64,000 bases of DNA, taken from the NCBI RefSeq assembly GCF_019977355.1, contig NZ_AP024655.1, positions 4,526,001 to 4,590,000 on the forward strand. The letters are read 5' to 3'. This document shows, piece after piece, positions 1-7,832 of this stretch. Made by a program: the position numbers and the translations under genes. The DNA is from Arthrobacter sp. NicSoilB8. Lineage in GTDB: Bacteria; Actinomycetota; Actinomycetes; Actinomycetales; Micrococcaceae. The first letter of the stretch is position 1, and each line of letters starts with the position of its first letter. The notes under the pieces were generated by a model. That model was not told the DNA's origin and did not search any database. It saw nothing but the letters and a program-made list of their open reading frames with translations.

Positions 1-1
1 G

Positions 2-133
2 TACCCCGCACCGGACGTGGCCCGGGCCGTGGCCGCGGCGGTGCGGCGGCACCTGAGTCCGCAGCCTGTGACCGTGCAGGTCGGCATCGTTCGGATCAGC
101 ACCGCCCCGACCGACAGCCCGCAGAGCGGCTGA
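2..133 (+). CDS. C-terminal end of an unrecognised protein (partial)
   Basis: An open frame enters from the left edge and ends at a TGA. About 43 residues are visible: an alanine- and arginine-rich helix-like stretch, then a Val/Ile-rich strand (VTVQVGIVRIS), then a short polar tail. The helix-then-strand ending loosely recalls the last part of Asp23/Gls24-type small proteins, but there is too little to assign a family. The frame fits the local codon preference (G or C in the third position), which is the main reason to accept it as coding. Confidence 0.4.
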   Translation, partial: YPAPDVARAVAAAVRRHLSPQPVTVQVGIVRISTAPTDSPQSG

Positions 134-628
134 CGGGCAGCGTGCAGACCGGCAGCGCGCAGACCGATACCGCCAAAGCGGCACCCGCTAAGTCGGCGCC
201 GACCAGGCCGAAACCGCCTGCGCCCGGCAAAAAATGTGACAAAAGACAGCGGACGACAACTGAAGCTAAGATGATCGACAGTTGTCGAACGCGGCCGGGG
301 ACGGGCGACCCGTGAACAGGCGGTGCCGGCGGCCGCGGATTACGGCCGTGCCGGCGTCGCGTTTTGCGCCCAAAGCCCGCGAAGGACGCGGGTTCCGGGC
401 CCTCGCCGGCACTGCGCGGGAGGGTGGCGCCGCCGGGAGAACGCGGCATGTCACCGACCAGACGGTCCACTTTCGCGGACCGACGCGACAACAGGGGCCG
501 CGAAATACCGGCCCTAATCTTGACCTACCCGCCAAAACTGTTACCTCCGTCACACTCTGACGGATCCGTGCGGCCCGCATCGCGGAACCCCCGCCCGCTG
601 CGGCCGCCTGTGACAAGGAAGAAGCCTC
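134..628. other. 495-bp intergenic region upstream of cycA
   Basis: Short open frames exist on both strands, but none has a convincing start, ribosome binding site or recognisable protein. The region holds an inverted repeat (listed separately). A weak promoter-like TTGACC at 520-525 is followed about 15 bases later by TTACCT. The cycA ribosome binding site AAGGAAG lies just before 629. Its length suggests a regulated, long leader for the permease. Confidence 0.4.
254..287. promoter_or_regulatory. Inverted repeat, possible operator upstream of cycA
   Basis: CGACAACTG at 254-262 is repeated perfectly in inverted form as CAGTTGTCG at 279-287, with a 16-base spacer. It sits in a local AT-richer patch, as expected for a regulator site or an upstream promoter. 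The bound protein is unknown; GntR-type regulators often use TTGTC-like half-sites, but that is only a suggestion. Confidence 0.35.
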
Positions 629-2143
629 ATGTCTGAACGCACCACCGCGGCCGCACCGGCCACTGCAGAATCTGACATTGCCCACTCTGGAACCGCCGCA
701 ACCCGTGACGCCGCCGCCGGGAACCGCGAGCCGCACCTCGCCCGCGCCCTTGGCAACCGCCATATCCAGCTACTCGCCATCGGCGGCGCCATCGGTACCG
801 GCCTGTTCATGGGCTCCGGCAAGACCATCTCCCTCGCCGGTCCGTCCGTCATCTTCGTCTACATGATCATCGGCTTCATGCTGTTTTTCGTCATGCGGGC
901 CATGGGCGAGATCTTGCTCTCCAACCTGAACTACAAGTCCTTCAGCGACTTCGCCGGCGACCTGCTGGGCCCCTGGGCCGGCTTCTTCACCGGCTGGTCC
1001 TACTGGTTCTTCTGGGTAGTCACCGGCGTCGCGGACATCGTCGCCATCGCCGGCTACGTGGACAAGCTCGCGCCGGGCACGCCCCTGTGGATTCCTGCCC
1101 TGATCACGCCCGTGGTGCTGGTCCTCCTGAACCTCCCCACCGTCAAGGCGTTCGGTGAAGCTGAGTTCTGGTTTGCCATCATCAAGGTGGTGGCCATCGT
1201 GGCCCTGATCATCACCGGCGCGGTCATGATCGCCACCCACTTCACGTCCCCGAACGGCGCCGAAGCCAACCTCGCCAACATGTGGAACGACGGCGGCATG
1301 TTCCCGCACGGCATGTTCGGCTTCATCCTCGGCTTCCAGATCGCCATCTTCGCCTTCGCCGGCATCGAGCTGGTGGGCACCGCCGCCGCCGAAACCAAGG
1401 ACCCGGAGAAGAACCTGCCGCGTGCCATCAACTCCATCCCGGTCCGCGTCCTCCTGTTCTACGTGGGCGCCCTGGTGGTCATCATGGCCGTCAACCCGTG
1501 GCGCACCATCGATCCGGCCAGCAGCCCGTTCATCGGCATGTTCACCCTGGCCGGGCTGGGGATCGCCGCCGTGGTCATCAACCTCGTGGTCCTGACCTCC
1601 GCCGCCTCCAGCGCCAACTCCGGGATCTACTCGACCTCCCGCATGATCTACGGGCTCGCCCAGGACGGTAACGCGCCGAAGGCCTTCGGCAAGCTGAGCC
1701 TTCGCAAAGTCCCGCAGAACGCCCTGCTGTTCTCCTGCATCTTCCTGCTGGCAGGGCTCGTCCTTCTCTACGCCGGAGACTCGGTGATCGGCGCATTCAC
1801 GATCGTCACCTCCGTTGCCTCCGTGCTGACCATGTTCGTGTGGTCCATGATCCTCATCAGCTACATCGTGTTCCGCCGCCGGCGGCCGGCCCTGCACGCG
1901 GCCTCGGCCTTCAAGATGCCCGGCTCCGCGTTCATGCCGTACGTGGTGCTCGCGTTCTTCGTGTTCATGCTCGTGGCGCTGGCCCAGGCCGACGACACCA
2001 GGCTGGCGCTCTTCGTGGCCCCCATCTGGTTCCTCCTGCTGGGTGGCGCCTGGCACTTCAACCGGAAGACACCGCTGCAGCAGGCGCGGATTGTGGAATG
2101 GCAGGCCGTCCGCGCGGAGGAGGACGTCCGCGCGGCTGTCTGA
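629..2143 (+). CDS. cycA: D-serine/D-alanine/glycine permease, CycA type
   Basis: A 504-residue amino acid:proton symporter of the AAT branch of the APC superfamily, located in the cytoplasmic membrane. After a roughly 45-residue polar N-terminus, the first segments (NRHIQLLAIGGAIGTGLFMG, then FVMRAMGEILLSNLNYKSF) match E. coli CycA almost word for word, including the GTGLF substrate-binding turn. About 12 membrane segments follow. The start at 629 is supported by AAGGAAG about ten bases upstream. The gene is monocistronic: a strong hairpin follows it and the next gene is convergent. Substrate specificity is inferred from similarity to CycA; other small neutral amino acids are possible. Confidence 0.9.
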   Translation: MSERTTAAAPATAESDIAHSGTAATRDAAAGNREPHLARALGNRHIQLLAIGGAIGTGLFMGSGKTISLAGPSVIFVYMIIGFMLFFVMRAMGEILLSNLNYKSFSDFAGDLLGPWAGFFTGWSYWFFWVVTGVADIVAIAGYVDKLAPGTPLWIPALITPVVLVLLNLPTVKAFGEAEFWFAIIKVVAIVALIITGAVMIATHFTSPNGAEANLANMWNDGGMFPHGMFGFILGFQIAIFAFAGIELVGTAAAETKDPEKNLPRAINSIPVRVLLFYVGALVVIMAVNPWRTIDPASSPFIGMFTLAGLGIAAVVINLVVLTSAASSANSGIYSTSRMIYGLAQDGNAPKAFGKLSLRKVPQNALLFSCIFLLAGLVLLYAGDSVIGAFTIVTSVASVLTMFVWSMILISYIVFRRRRPALHAASAFKMPGSAFMPYVVLAFFVFMLVALAQADDTRLALFVAPIWFLLLGGAWHFNRKTPLQQARIVEWQAVRAEEDVRAAV

Positions 2144-2212
2144 CTCTTGATTGCCTGACCCTTCTGTCGACTGAGACTGCCGTCTGAGCATCGACTCGAA
2201 CCCCCGTGATGC

Positions 2213-2251
2213 GCAGGAGCCCCGGCCGGACCTTCCGGCCGGGGCTCCTGC
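2213..2251. terminator. Strong hairpin terminator between convergent genes
   Basis: A perfect 18-bp GC-rich stem (2213-2230 paired with 2234-2251) closes a three-base CCT loop. It lies between the cycA stop and the convergent MFS gene. There is no U-tract, which is usual for actinobacterial hairpin terminators, and it could work in both directions. Its right arm runs into the tandem repeat that follows. Confidence 0.75.
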
Positions 2252-2336
2252 GTGCAGTGTCCCTGCGTTCGGTGTCCCTGCGTTCAGTGTCCCTGCGTGA
2301 AGTGTTCCTGCATACAGTGATGCCGGATGCAGTGAC
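2247..2336. repeat. 15-bp tandem repeat, six units, non-coding
   Basis: Six consecutive units with an exact 15-base period, consensus cctgcgttcagtgtc, fill the spacer between cycA and the convergent MFS gene. The units drift progressively: the middle ones are nearly identical and the last is degenerate. No gene is encoded. It is one of several 15-bp arrays in the window. Confidence 0.85.
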
Positions 2337-2367
2337 CTGCGCAGCAATCCTGCGCGGGGCGGGGACG

Positions 2368-3870
2368 TTACGGGCGCGCCTTGCCGGCGGCCGGAACGAC
2401 GGCGACGCGCGGCGCGACGGCCACGGCGGCGACGCCGATCACCGCCGTGAGCGCGAAGACGCCGGCGAACGACGACGCCGTCGTCGTCGAAAACGCGGCG
2501 AATACGATTCCCGTGCCGGCGAGGGCCAGGGCGCCGCCGAGCGAATCCGAAATGGACATGGCCGAACTGTTGAAGCCCTCAGTGTCCTTGGTGGAGAGGG
2601 CCAGGGTCATGACGCTCAGGCGCGGATACATCAGGCCCATCCCGCCCCCGGCGAAGATCCAGCCCGCGATCGCGACGGCGGCCGGCCACGCCAGGACCGT
2701 CGTCACGAGGGCGAGGACGACGGCGCCGAGGACCATGGCCGAGCCGATCCGCACCGCCTTCCGGTGTTCCAGGCGGGTCCCAAGCCTGCCTTGGACGGCC
2801 GAGGCCGCGGCCCAGGCGATGGCGCCGCCGGTGAGCGTGAGGCCTGCAAAAGTCGGGGCGAAGGCGTAGCGTTCCACGAGCAGATACGGCAGGTACACCT
2901 CGGCGCCGAAGAACGCGGCGGACGCGAGGCCGCGGGTGAGGATGACGCTCGGCAGGCCCCGCCGTGCGGTCAGCGTTCCGCGCGGCATGAGCGGACGGAC
3001 GGCCAGGAGTGCGACGGCGACGGCGGCCCCTGCGAGCGCTCCGCCGGCCCCCGGGACTTGGGCGGACAGGTTCAGGCCCAGGACGGCGAGCGCCGCCAGT
3101 GCCGCCAGCGCCAGCTTGGCCGGGCCTCCCGGCGGTCGGGCCGTGCCGCCCGCGGTTTTCACCCCGGGCTCTCCGGGGGCTGGTTCTCCCGCGGCTGGTT
3201 CTCCCGCGGTTGCGGGGTCCGCTGCGGGGACTCCGTTCAGGCCTCGCAGCGCCGGGGCAGTCAGGAGCAGGGCCGGGACCACGAGCCCGACCACGCCAAG
3301 GAAGACCCACTGCCAGCCGGCAAGTTGCGCCACGACGCCGGCGGCGAATGGGCCCACGAGCGACGGGATGACCCAGGCCGCGGAGAAGGCGGCAAAAATC
3401 TTCGGATGCAGTACCGGCGGGTAGACCCGGGCAATCACTACGTACAGGGCCACCGTGAGCCCACCCCCGCCGAGCCCCTGCACGAGCCGCCCCGACACGA
3501 GAACCGGCATGGTCCCGGCGGTGCCGGCGATGAGCAGGCCGAGAACGAACATGCCCACCGCGGCCAGGAGCGGCGCCACGGGTCCCTTGCGGTCCGACCA
3601 ACTGCCGGCTGCCACCATTCCGATCACGCCGGTGGCGAGCGGCCCCGCAAAGGCCAGAGCGTAGAGGCCCGCGCCGTCCAGTTCCCGGCTGACGAGCGGC
3701 ATGATGGTGGTCACCGCCAGCGACTCGAAGGCTGCCAGGAACACCAGCGCGCAGGCCCCCAGCGTCACCAGCAGGTAGCTGCGGTGGAAGATGCCGGCTG
3801 ATTCCGGCATGGAATCCCGGCCGGATTCCCGGCTGGAATCCTGATGAGGAGGCGGGTCTGATCGGGGCAC
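2368..3870 (-). CDS. MFS drug/solute exporter
   Basis: A 500-residue major facilitator superfamily protein with about 12-14 membrane segments. The first helix carries the FLAAFESLAVTTIMP pattern of DHA-type multidrug exporters, followed by the loop motif GSWSDRKGP (motif A variant of GxxxDRxG) and RLVQGLGGG. A central 40-residue Ala/Pro/Gly/Glu-rich loop contains a short AGEPA/PGEP repeat encoded by 15-bp units. The frame begins at a GTG (3870) without a clear ribosome binding site; the ATG at 3810, just before the hydrophobic part, is a serious alternative. Substrate unknown. It is convergent with cycA and has no operon partner. Confidence 0.8.
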   Translation of the reverse strand: MPRSDPPPHQDSSRESGRDSMPESAGIFHRSYLLVTLGACALVFLAAFESLAVTTIMPLVSRELDGAGLYALAFAGPLATGVIGMVAAGSWSDRKGPVAPLLAAVGMFVLGLLIAGTAGTMPVLVSGRLVQGLGGGGLTVALYVVIARVYPPVLHPKIFAAFSAAWVIPSLVGPFAAGVVAQLAGWQWVFLGVVGLVVPALLLTAPALRGLNGVPAADPATAGEPAAGEPAPGEPGVKTAGGTARPPGGPAKLALAALAALAVLGLNLSAQVPGAGGALAGAAVAVALLAVRPLMPRGTLTARRGLPSVILTRGLASAAFFGAEVYLPYLLVERYAFAPTFAGLTLTGGAIAWAAASAVQGRLGTRLEHRKAVRIGSAMVLGAVVLALVTTVLAWPAAVAIAGWIFAGGGMGLMYPRLSVMTLALSTKDTEGFNSSAMSISDSLGGALALAGTGIVFAAFSTTTASSFAGVFALTAVIGVAAVAVAPRVAVVPAAGKARP

Positions 3871-3931
3871 GTGCCACAGCTTACAAGCGGGACACGCCGT
3901 GTCCAGCCAGGCCCGGCCCGGACAGCTCAGT

Positions 3932-4978
3932 TCAGCCGACCTCGTCGAGCCCCCGGGCCGGGACCACGACGGCGCCGCTCGCCCTGGAGTCCGGGTTCAG
4001 CATCCAGCCCACGCGCTTCACGGTGCTCAGCATGACGACGCTTTCCACGAGCACGATCCCGGGCACCTTCTGCTGCAGTGCCTGCTCGATGTTCATGACA
4101 TCCGCCAGGGACTGCAGCCACATGATGATCACGAAGTTCGTCGGCCCGGTGGTGGAGGCGCTGAGCCGCACGTTCCGCATGGACCGCAGTTCGGCGGCCG
4201 CCGCCTCGTGCCGGCCGGCGGGGACGTTGACAAACCATTGGCAGGTGACGGGGAACGCCGAAAACTTCTGGGCCACCTCGCACCGGAACGACAGGATGCC
4301 GCTCGCGAGCACCCGGTTGAGCTGCCGCTGCACGGTGGCAGGGTGCCGGCCCAGCCCGCGGGCAATGTCCGCCGCCGTGGCCCGTCCGTCCTTGGCCAGA
4401 AACGGCAGGAGCGCCAGGTGGCTTTCCGGCAGCGCCTCCCGGGCGGCAGCCTGGGTGACGCCAGTGGCTTCGGGGCCGGCCAACGCCCGCACGGCGGCCT
4501 GCTGCGCGCGGCTCAGCACATTGAGCCGCCAGGCGCCGCCGCTCGCGTGCAGCCTCGTGCAGAGGGCGGTCTGGTACTTGAGGAGGCCGTCAATCTCCTT
4601 CAGCCGTGAAATGACCTTCATGCTGAAATCGTCCAGGGAGGGCGTAATGACGGTCAGCATGAGGTCCCGGTTGCTGGCCGCCTCCTCCACCGTGACGATT
4701 TCCGGCATCGCGGCGAGCCTGGCCGTGACTTCCTTCCGGCGGTGCATTTCGCAATCCACGGCGACGAACGCCAGGCACATCTGAAGGGGATCGCCGATCA
4801 GGTGGGCGGTGATCCAGGAGACGCCGGAGGCCCGCAGCCGTTCCCAGCGGGCGGCGAGGGTGGTGGCGTGAACGCCCAGCACCTCCGCCGCATCCGCCCA
4901 GCTCAGCCGCGGAGCGATCTGCAGGACGTTGATCAGGGCGAGGTCATCCTCGCTGAGTTCCACTATTCTTCCCTCCAT
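3932..4978 (-). CDS. Tandem Lrp/AsnC-family regulator
   Basis: 348 residues made of two Lrp/AsnC modules in a row. Each has a helix-turn-helix (residues about 10-55, LSWADAAEVLGVHATTLAARW; about 190-235, ATAADIARGLGRHPATVQRQ) followed by a RAM-like ligand-binding sandwich. Single-module Lrp proteins are about 150 residues, so this is a natural fused dimer, a form common in actinobacteria. It is transcribed divergently from an M20 amidohydrolase/MHS transporter pair across a 185-bp spacer with an inverted repeat. It is therefore likely the local activator or repressor, responding to an amino-acid-like or N-acyl substrate. That role is inferred from position. Confidence 0.88.
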   Translation of the reverse strand: MEGRIVELSEDDLALINVLQIAPRLSWADAAEVLGVHATTLAARWERLRASGVSWITAHLIGDPLQMCLAFVAVDCEMHRRKEVTARLAAMPEIVTVEEAASNRDLMLTVITPSLDDFSMKVISRLKEIDGLLKYQTALCTRLHASGGAWRLNVLSRAQQAAVRALAGPEATGVTQAAAREALPESHLALLPFLAKDGRATAADIARGLGRHPATVQRQLNRVLASGILSFRCEVAQKFSAFPVTCQWFVNVPAGRHEAAAAELRSMRNVRLSASTTGPTNFVIIMWLQSLADVMNIEQALQQKVPGIVLVESVVMLSTVKRVGWMLNPDSRASGAVVVPARGLDEVG

Positions 4979-4997
4979 TCATGCATGAAACCTGCGC

Positions 4998-5032
4998 CCA
5001 AAGGCATTTTTTGCATTTTTTCAGACCTTTGG
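4998..5032. promoter_or_regulatory. Probable Lrp/AsnC operator between divergent genes
   Basis: CCAAAGG at 4998-5004 and CCTTTGG at 5026-5032 form a perfect inverted repeat around an AT-rich core. The core contains a direct repeat of GCATTTTTT. Lrp-type proteins favour AT-rich, bendable, partly palindromic sites, so this is a good candidate for the site of the adjacent tandem regulator. No binding evidence is available. Confidence 0.5.
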
Positions 5033-5163
5033 CCGCGTGTGAACCATGTCACTTGAGAATAGACGCAGGAAGTCCTTGCCGGACCCAGACCACGCCAAAT
5101 CGACAGATTTCGGCAGCCACGCCACACCGACAACACAGCGATCTCGACAACCAAGGAGAACAC

Positions 5164-6432
5164 GTGCCGATCACCGCAGACGCCCGGGACATGCAGACGG
5201 ACCTTGCCCGGTTCCGCCATGAGCTGCACCGGGAGCCCGAGATCGGGCTGACGCTTCCGCGGACACAGGAGAAGGTGCTCAAGGCGCTCGACGGGCTCGG
5301 CTACGAGATCACCCTGGGCCAGGAGACGACGTCGGTCACCGCGGTACTGCGCGGCCAGGCGTCCGGGACCGGCGCCGGTGACCGCCCGGCCGTGCTCCTG
5401 CGCGCGGACATGGACGGCCTGCCGGTGCAGGAGAAAACGGGAGTGGACTACACGTCCAGGATCGACGGGGCCATGCACGCCTGCGGCCACGACCTTCACA
5501 CGTCCATGCTGGCAGGAGCCGCCACCCTCCTGGCCGAACGCCGGCACCGGCTCGCCGGCGACGTCGTCCTGATGTTCCAGCCCGGCGAGGAAGGGTTCGA
5601 CGGCGCCAGCCACATGATCCGCGAAGGCGTGCTGGATGCCGCCGGCCGGCGCGTGGACGCCGCCTACGGCATGCACGTATTTTCCGCCCTGGAACCGCAC
5701 GGCACGTTCTGCACCAAGCCCGGCGTCATGCTCAGCTCTTCCGACGGCCTGGTGGTCACCGTGCTCGGCGCCGGCGGCCACGGATCGGCCCCGCACTCGG
5801 CCAAGGACCCCGTGACGGCGGCCGCCGAAATGGTCACCGCCCTCCAGGTCATGGTCACCCGCCAGTTCAACATGTTCGATCCCGTAGTGCTCTCGGTGGG
5901 GGTCCTCCAGGCCGGCACCAAGCGCAACATCATCCCGGAAACCGCACGCATTGAGGCCACCATCAGGACCTTCTCCGAGGAATCCCGGCAGAAAATGATG
6001 GACGCCGTGCCGCGGCTGCTGAAGGGCATCGCGGCGGCGCACGGCCTCGAAGTCGACGTCGACTACCAGCAGGAGTACCCGCTCACCATCACCGACGAGG
6101 ACGAAACGCACACCGCGGAGAACGTCATTGAGGGCCTGTTCGGTGACTCCCGGCTCGCCCGCTGGGCCACCCCGCTCAGCGGCTCCGAAGACTTCTCCAG
6201 GGTTCTCGCCGAGGTCCCCGGCACGTTCATCGGGCTGAGCGCCGTCCCCCGGGGCGCCGACCACTCCGCATCCGCGTTCAATCACTCCCCGTACGCCACG
6301 TTCGACGACGGCGTGCTGGCTGACGGCGCCGCACTCTACGCGGAGCTCGCCATTTCGAGGCTGGCCGCGCTTGCGGCTGCAGACGCTTCCGCCGCGGCCA
6401 ACGCTGCTGCCGCCGGCTCCACCCTTTCCTAG
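5164..6432 (+). CDS. M20 family amidohydrolase (hippurate/IAA-amino acid hydrolase type)
   Basis: A 422-residue zinc peptidase-like amidohydrolase. Metal-site motifs are visible: LLRADMDGLPVQE, the HACGHDLHTSML metal-binding segment, FQPGEEGFDGA with the catalytic Glu pair, and a late DHSASAFNHSPYATFDDG segment. The family hydrolyses N-acyl amino acids such as hippurate or auxin conjugates. The GTG start at 5164 has AAGGAG seven bases upstream; the frame stays open back to 4981, but that part lacks a ribosome binding site and would overlap the promoter. The C-terminus is Ala-rich. The MHS transporter follows after 24 bases, so uptake and hydrolysis of one acylated substrate is likely. Confidence 0.88.
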   Translation: MPITADARDMQTDLARFRHELHREPEIGLTLPRTQEKVLKALDGLGYEITLGQETTSVTAVLRGQASGTGAGDRPAVLLRADMDGLPVQEKTGVDYTSRIDGAMHACGHDLHTSMLAGAATLLAERRHRLAGDVVLMFQPGEEGFDGASHMIREGVLDAAGRRVDAAYGMHVFSALEPHGTFCTKPGVMLSSSDGLVVTVLGAGGHGSAPHSAKDPVTAAAEMVTALQVMVTRQFNMFDPVVLSVGVLQAGTKRNIIPETARIEATIRTFSEESRQKMMDAVPRLLKGIAAAHGLEVDVDYQQEYPLTITDEDETHTAENVIEGLFGDSRLARWATPLSGSEDFSRVLAEVPGTFIGLSAVPRGADHSASAFNHSPYATFDDGVLADGAALYAELAISRLAALAAADASAAANAAAAGSTLS

Positions 6433-6456
6433 CCCCCACCCCCGAGGGAGACGACC

Positions 6457-7746
6457 ATGACTGCAACCACGTCCACACCGCCGGCAACCCGGACATCGAC
6501 CCGCAAGACGATCATCGGCACCGGCATCGGCAACGCCGTCGAATGGTACGACTGGGCCATTTATGCCACGTTCACGCCGTTCATCGCCAGCCAGCTTTTC
6601 AGCAAGGCCGATCCCGCCTCGGCGGTGCTGTCCACGCTGGCGATTTTCGCCGTCGGCTTCGTCGCCCGCCCGTTCGGGGGCTTCCTGTTCGGCTGGATCG
6701 GTGACCGGATCGGCCGCAAGGCCTCCATGACCCTGGCCGTGGGACTTGCGTCCGTGGGCAGCCTGATGATTGGCATCGCGCCGACCTTCGCGGTGGTGGG
6801 CGCATGGGCATCGCTGATGCTCCTGGTGGCCCGCCTGGTCCAGGGCCTGGCGCACGGCGGCGAGCTCCCGTCGTCGCAAACGTACCTCTCCGAAATGGCG
6901 CCGAGGGAACACCGCGGCTTCTGGGCCACCCTGATCTACACCTCCGGCACGGTGGGGATCCTGTTCGGGACCCTCCTGGGGGCCGTGCTGAACATGGCCC
7001 TGAGCACCGAAGTGATGAACGCCTGGGGCTGGCGCATCCCGTTCCTGGTCGGCGCGGCCATGGGTCTCTACGCCCTGATCATGCGGTCCCGGCTGCACGA
7101 AACGGACGTCTTCGAAGGCGAGGCCTCGGCGGAGAAGCGCGCTCCGATCTGGCCGCAGATCGTCCGCCACCGCAAGCAGGCCCTGCAGGTGATCGGCCTG
7201 ACGGTCGGCCTGACCGTGATCTACTACATCTGGGGTGTCGTCGCCCCCAGCTACGCCACCACCGCCCTGAAAATCGACCGCGGCGAGGCCCTGTGGGCAG
7301 GCGTGATCGGCAACATCGTGTTTATCGCGGCGCTGCCCTTCTGGGGCAAGCTGTCGGACCGCATCGGCCGCAAGAAAGTGTTGTGGGCCGGCGCGATCGG
7401 CGCAGGCATCATGCACTTTCCGATGACCGCACTGCTCAAGGATTCCGCCTGGCAGCTGGCCGTCAGCATGTCCGTCATGCTGATCTTCATCGCCGCCAGC
7501 GCGGCGATCGTTCCGGCGGTCTACGCCGAGCTGTTCCCGACAAGTATCCGCACCGTGGGCGTCGGAGTGCCCTACTCGATCTGCGTGGCACTGTTCGGCG
7601 GAACCGCGCCTTACCTCCAGCAGTGGCTCGGCACAACCCTGCAGATGCCCCAGCTGTTCAACGTCTACGCCGTGCTTCTCCTCGCCGTCTCCGCGGTGTT
7701 CGTCTTCACCATCCCGGAAACGAAGGGCAAGGACCTGCGCGCATAG
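6457..7746 (+). CDS. MHS-family (metabolite:H+ symporter) MFS transporter
   Basis: A 429-residue MFS protein with 12 predicted membrane segments. Typical features of the metabolite:H+ symporter group are present: GTGIGNAVEWYDWAIYAT in helix 1, the motif GWIGDRIGRK, RLVQGLAHGGELPSSQTYLSE in helix 4, and the repeated GKLSDRIGRKKVLW in the second half. The family takes up carboxylates such as ketoglutarate, proline or shikimate by proton symport. A GAGGGAGA ribosome binding site precedes the ATG. It is co-transcribed with the amidohydrolase upstream and probably imports that enzyme's substrate. A 66-bp palindrome follows the stop by 20 bases. Confidence 0.88.
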   Translation: MTATTSTPPATRTSTRKTIIGTGIGNAVEWYDWAIYATFTPFIASQLFSKADPASAVLSTLAIFAVGFVARPFGGFLFGWIGDRIGRKASMTLAVGLASVGSLMIGIAPTFAVVGAWASLMLLVARLVQGLAHGGELPSSQTYLSEMAPREHRGFWATLIYTSGTVGILFGTLLGAVLNMALSTEVMNAWGWRIPFLVGAAMGLYALIMRSRLHETDVFEGEASAEKRAPIWPQIVRHRKQALQVIGLTVGLTVIYYIWGVVAPSYATTALKIDRGEALWAGVIGNIVFIAALPFWGKLSDRIGRKKVLWAGAIGAGIMHFPMTALLKDSAWQLAVSMSVMLIFIAASAAIVPAVYAELFPTSIRTVGVGVPYSICVALFGGTAPYLQQWLGTTLQMPQLFNVYAVLLLAVSAVFVFTIPETKGKDLRA

Positions 7747-7766
7747 CTCCGGGACCTCCGGGAGCG

Positions 7767-7832
7767 CCCAACTGACTAGCAGCAGGGGCCGTTTTGAGCG
7801 CTCAAAACGGCCCCTGCTGCTAGTCAGTTGGG
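7767..7832. repeat. Perfect 66-bp palindrome, copy 1
   Basis: Two 33-base arms with no loop pair perfectly. The core is GCAGGGGCCGTTTTGAG and its complement, with outer ends CCCAACTGACTAG / CTAGTCAGTTGGG. It abuts the stop codon of the convergent gene on the right, so it can act as a bidirectional terminator here. A near-identical 66-bp element lies at 43242-43307 in a setting where termination is not the obvious job. Confidence 0.9.

Noticed and set aside
770..3801. Long frames antisense to cycA (770-2347) and opposite the MFS gene (2206-3801)
   Set aside because: Both lie over clear membrane-transporter genes and would encode charged, repetitive proteins without domains.
4981..5163. N-terminal extension of the M20 amidohydrolase
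   Set aside because: It runs through the AT-rich operator, is His/Cys/Arg-rich unlike the family, and AAGGAG points to the GTG at 5164.
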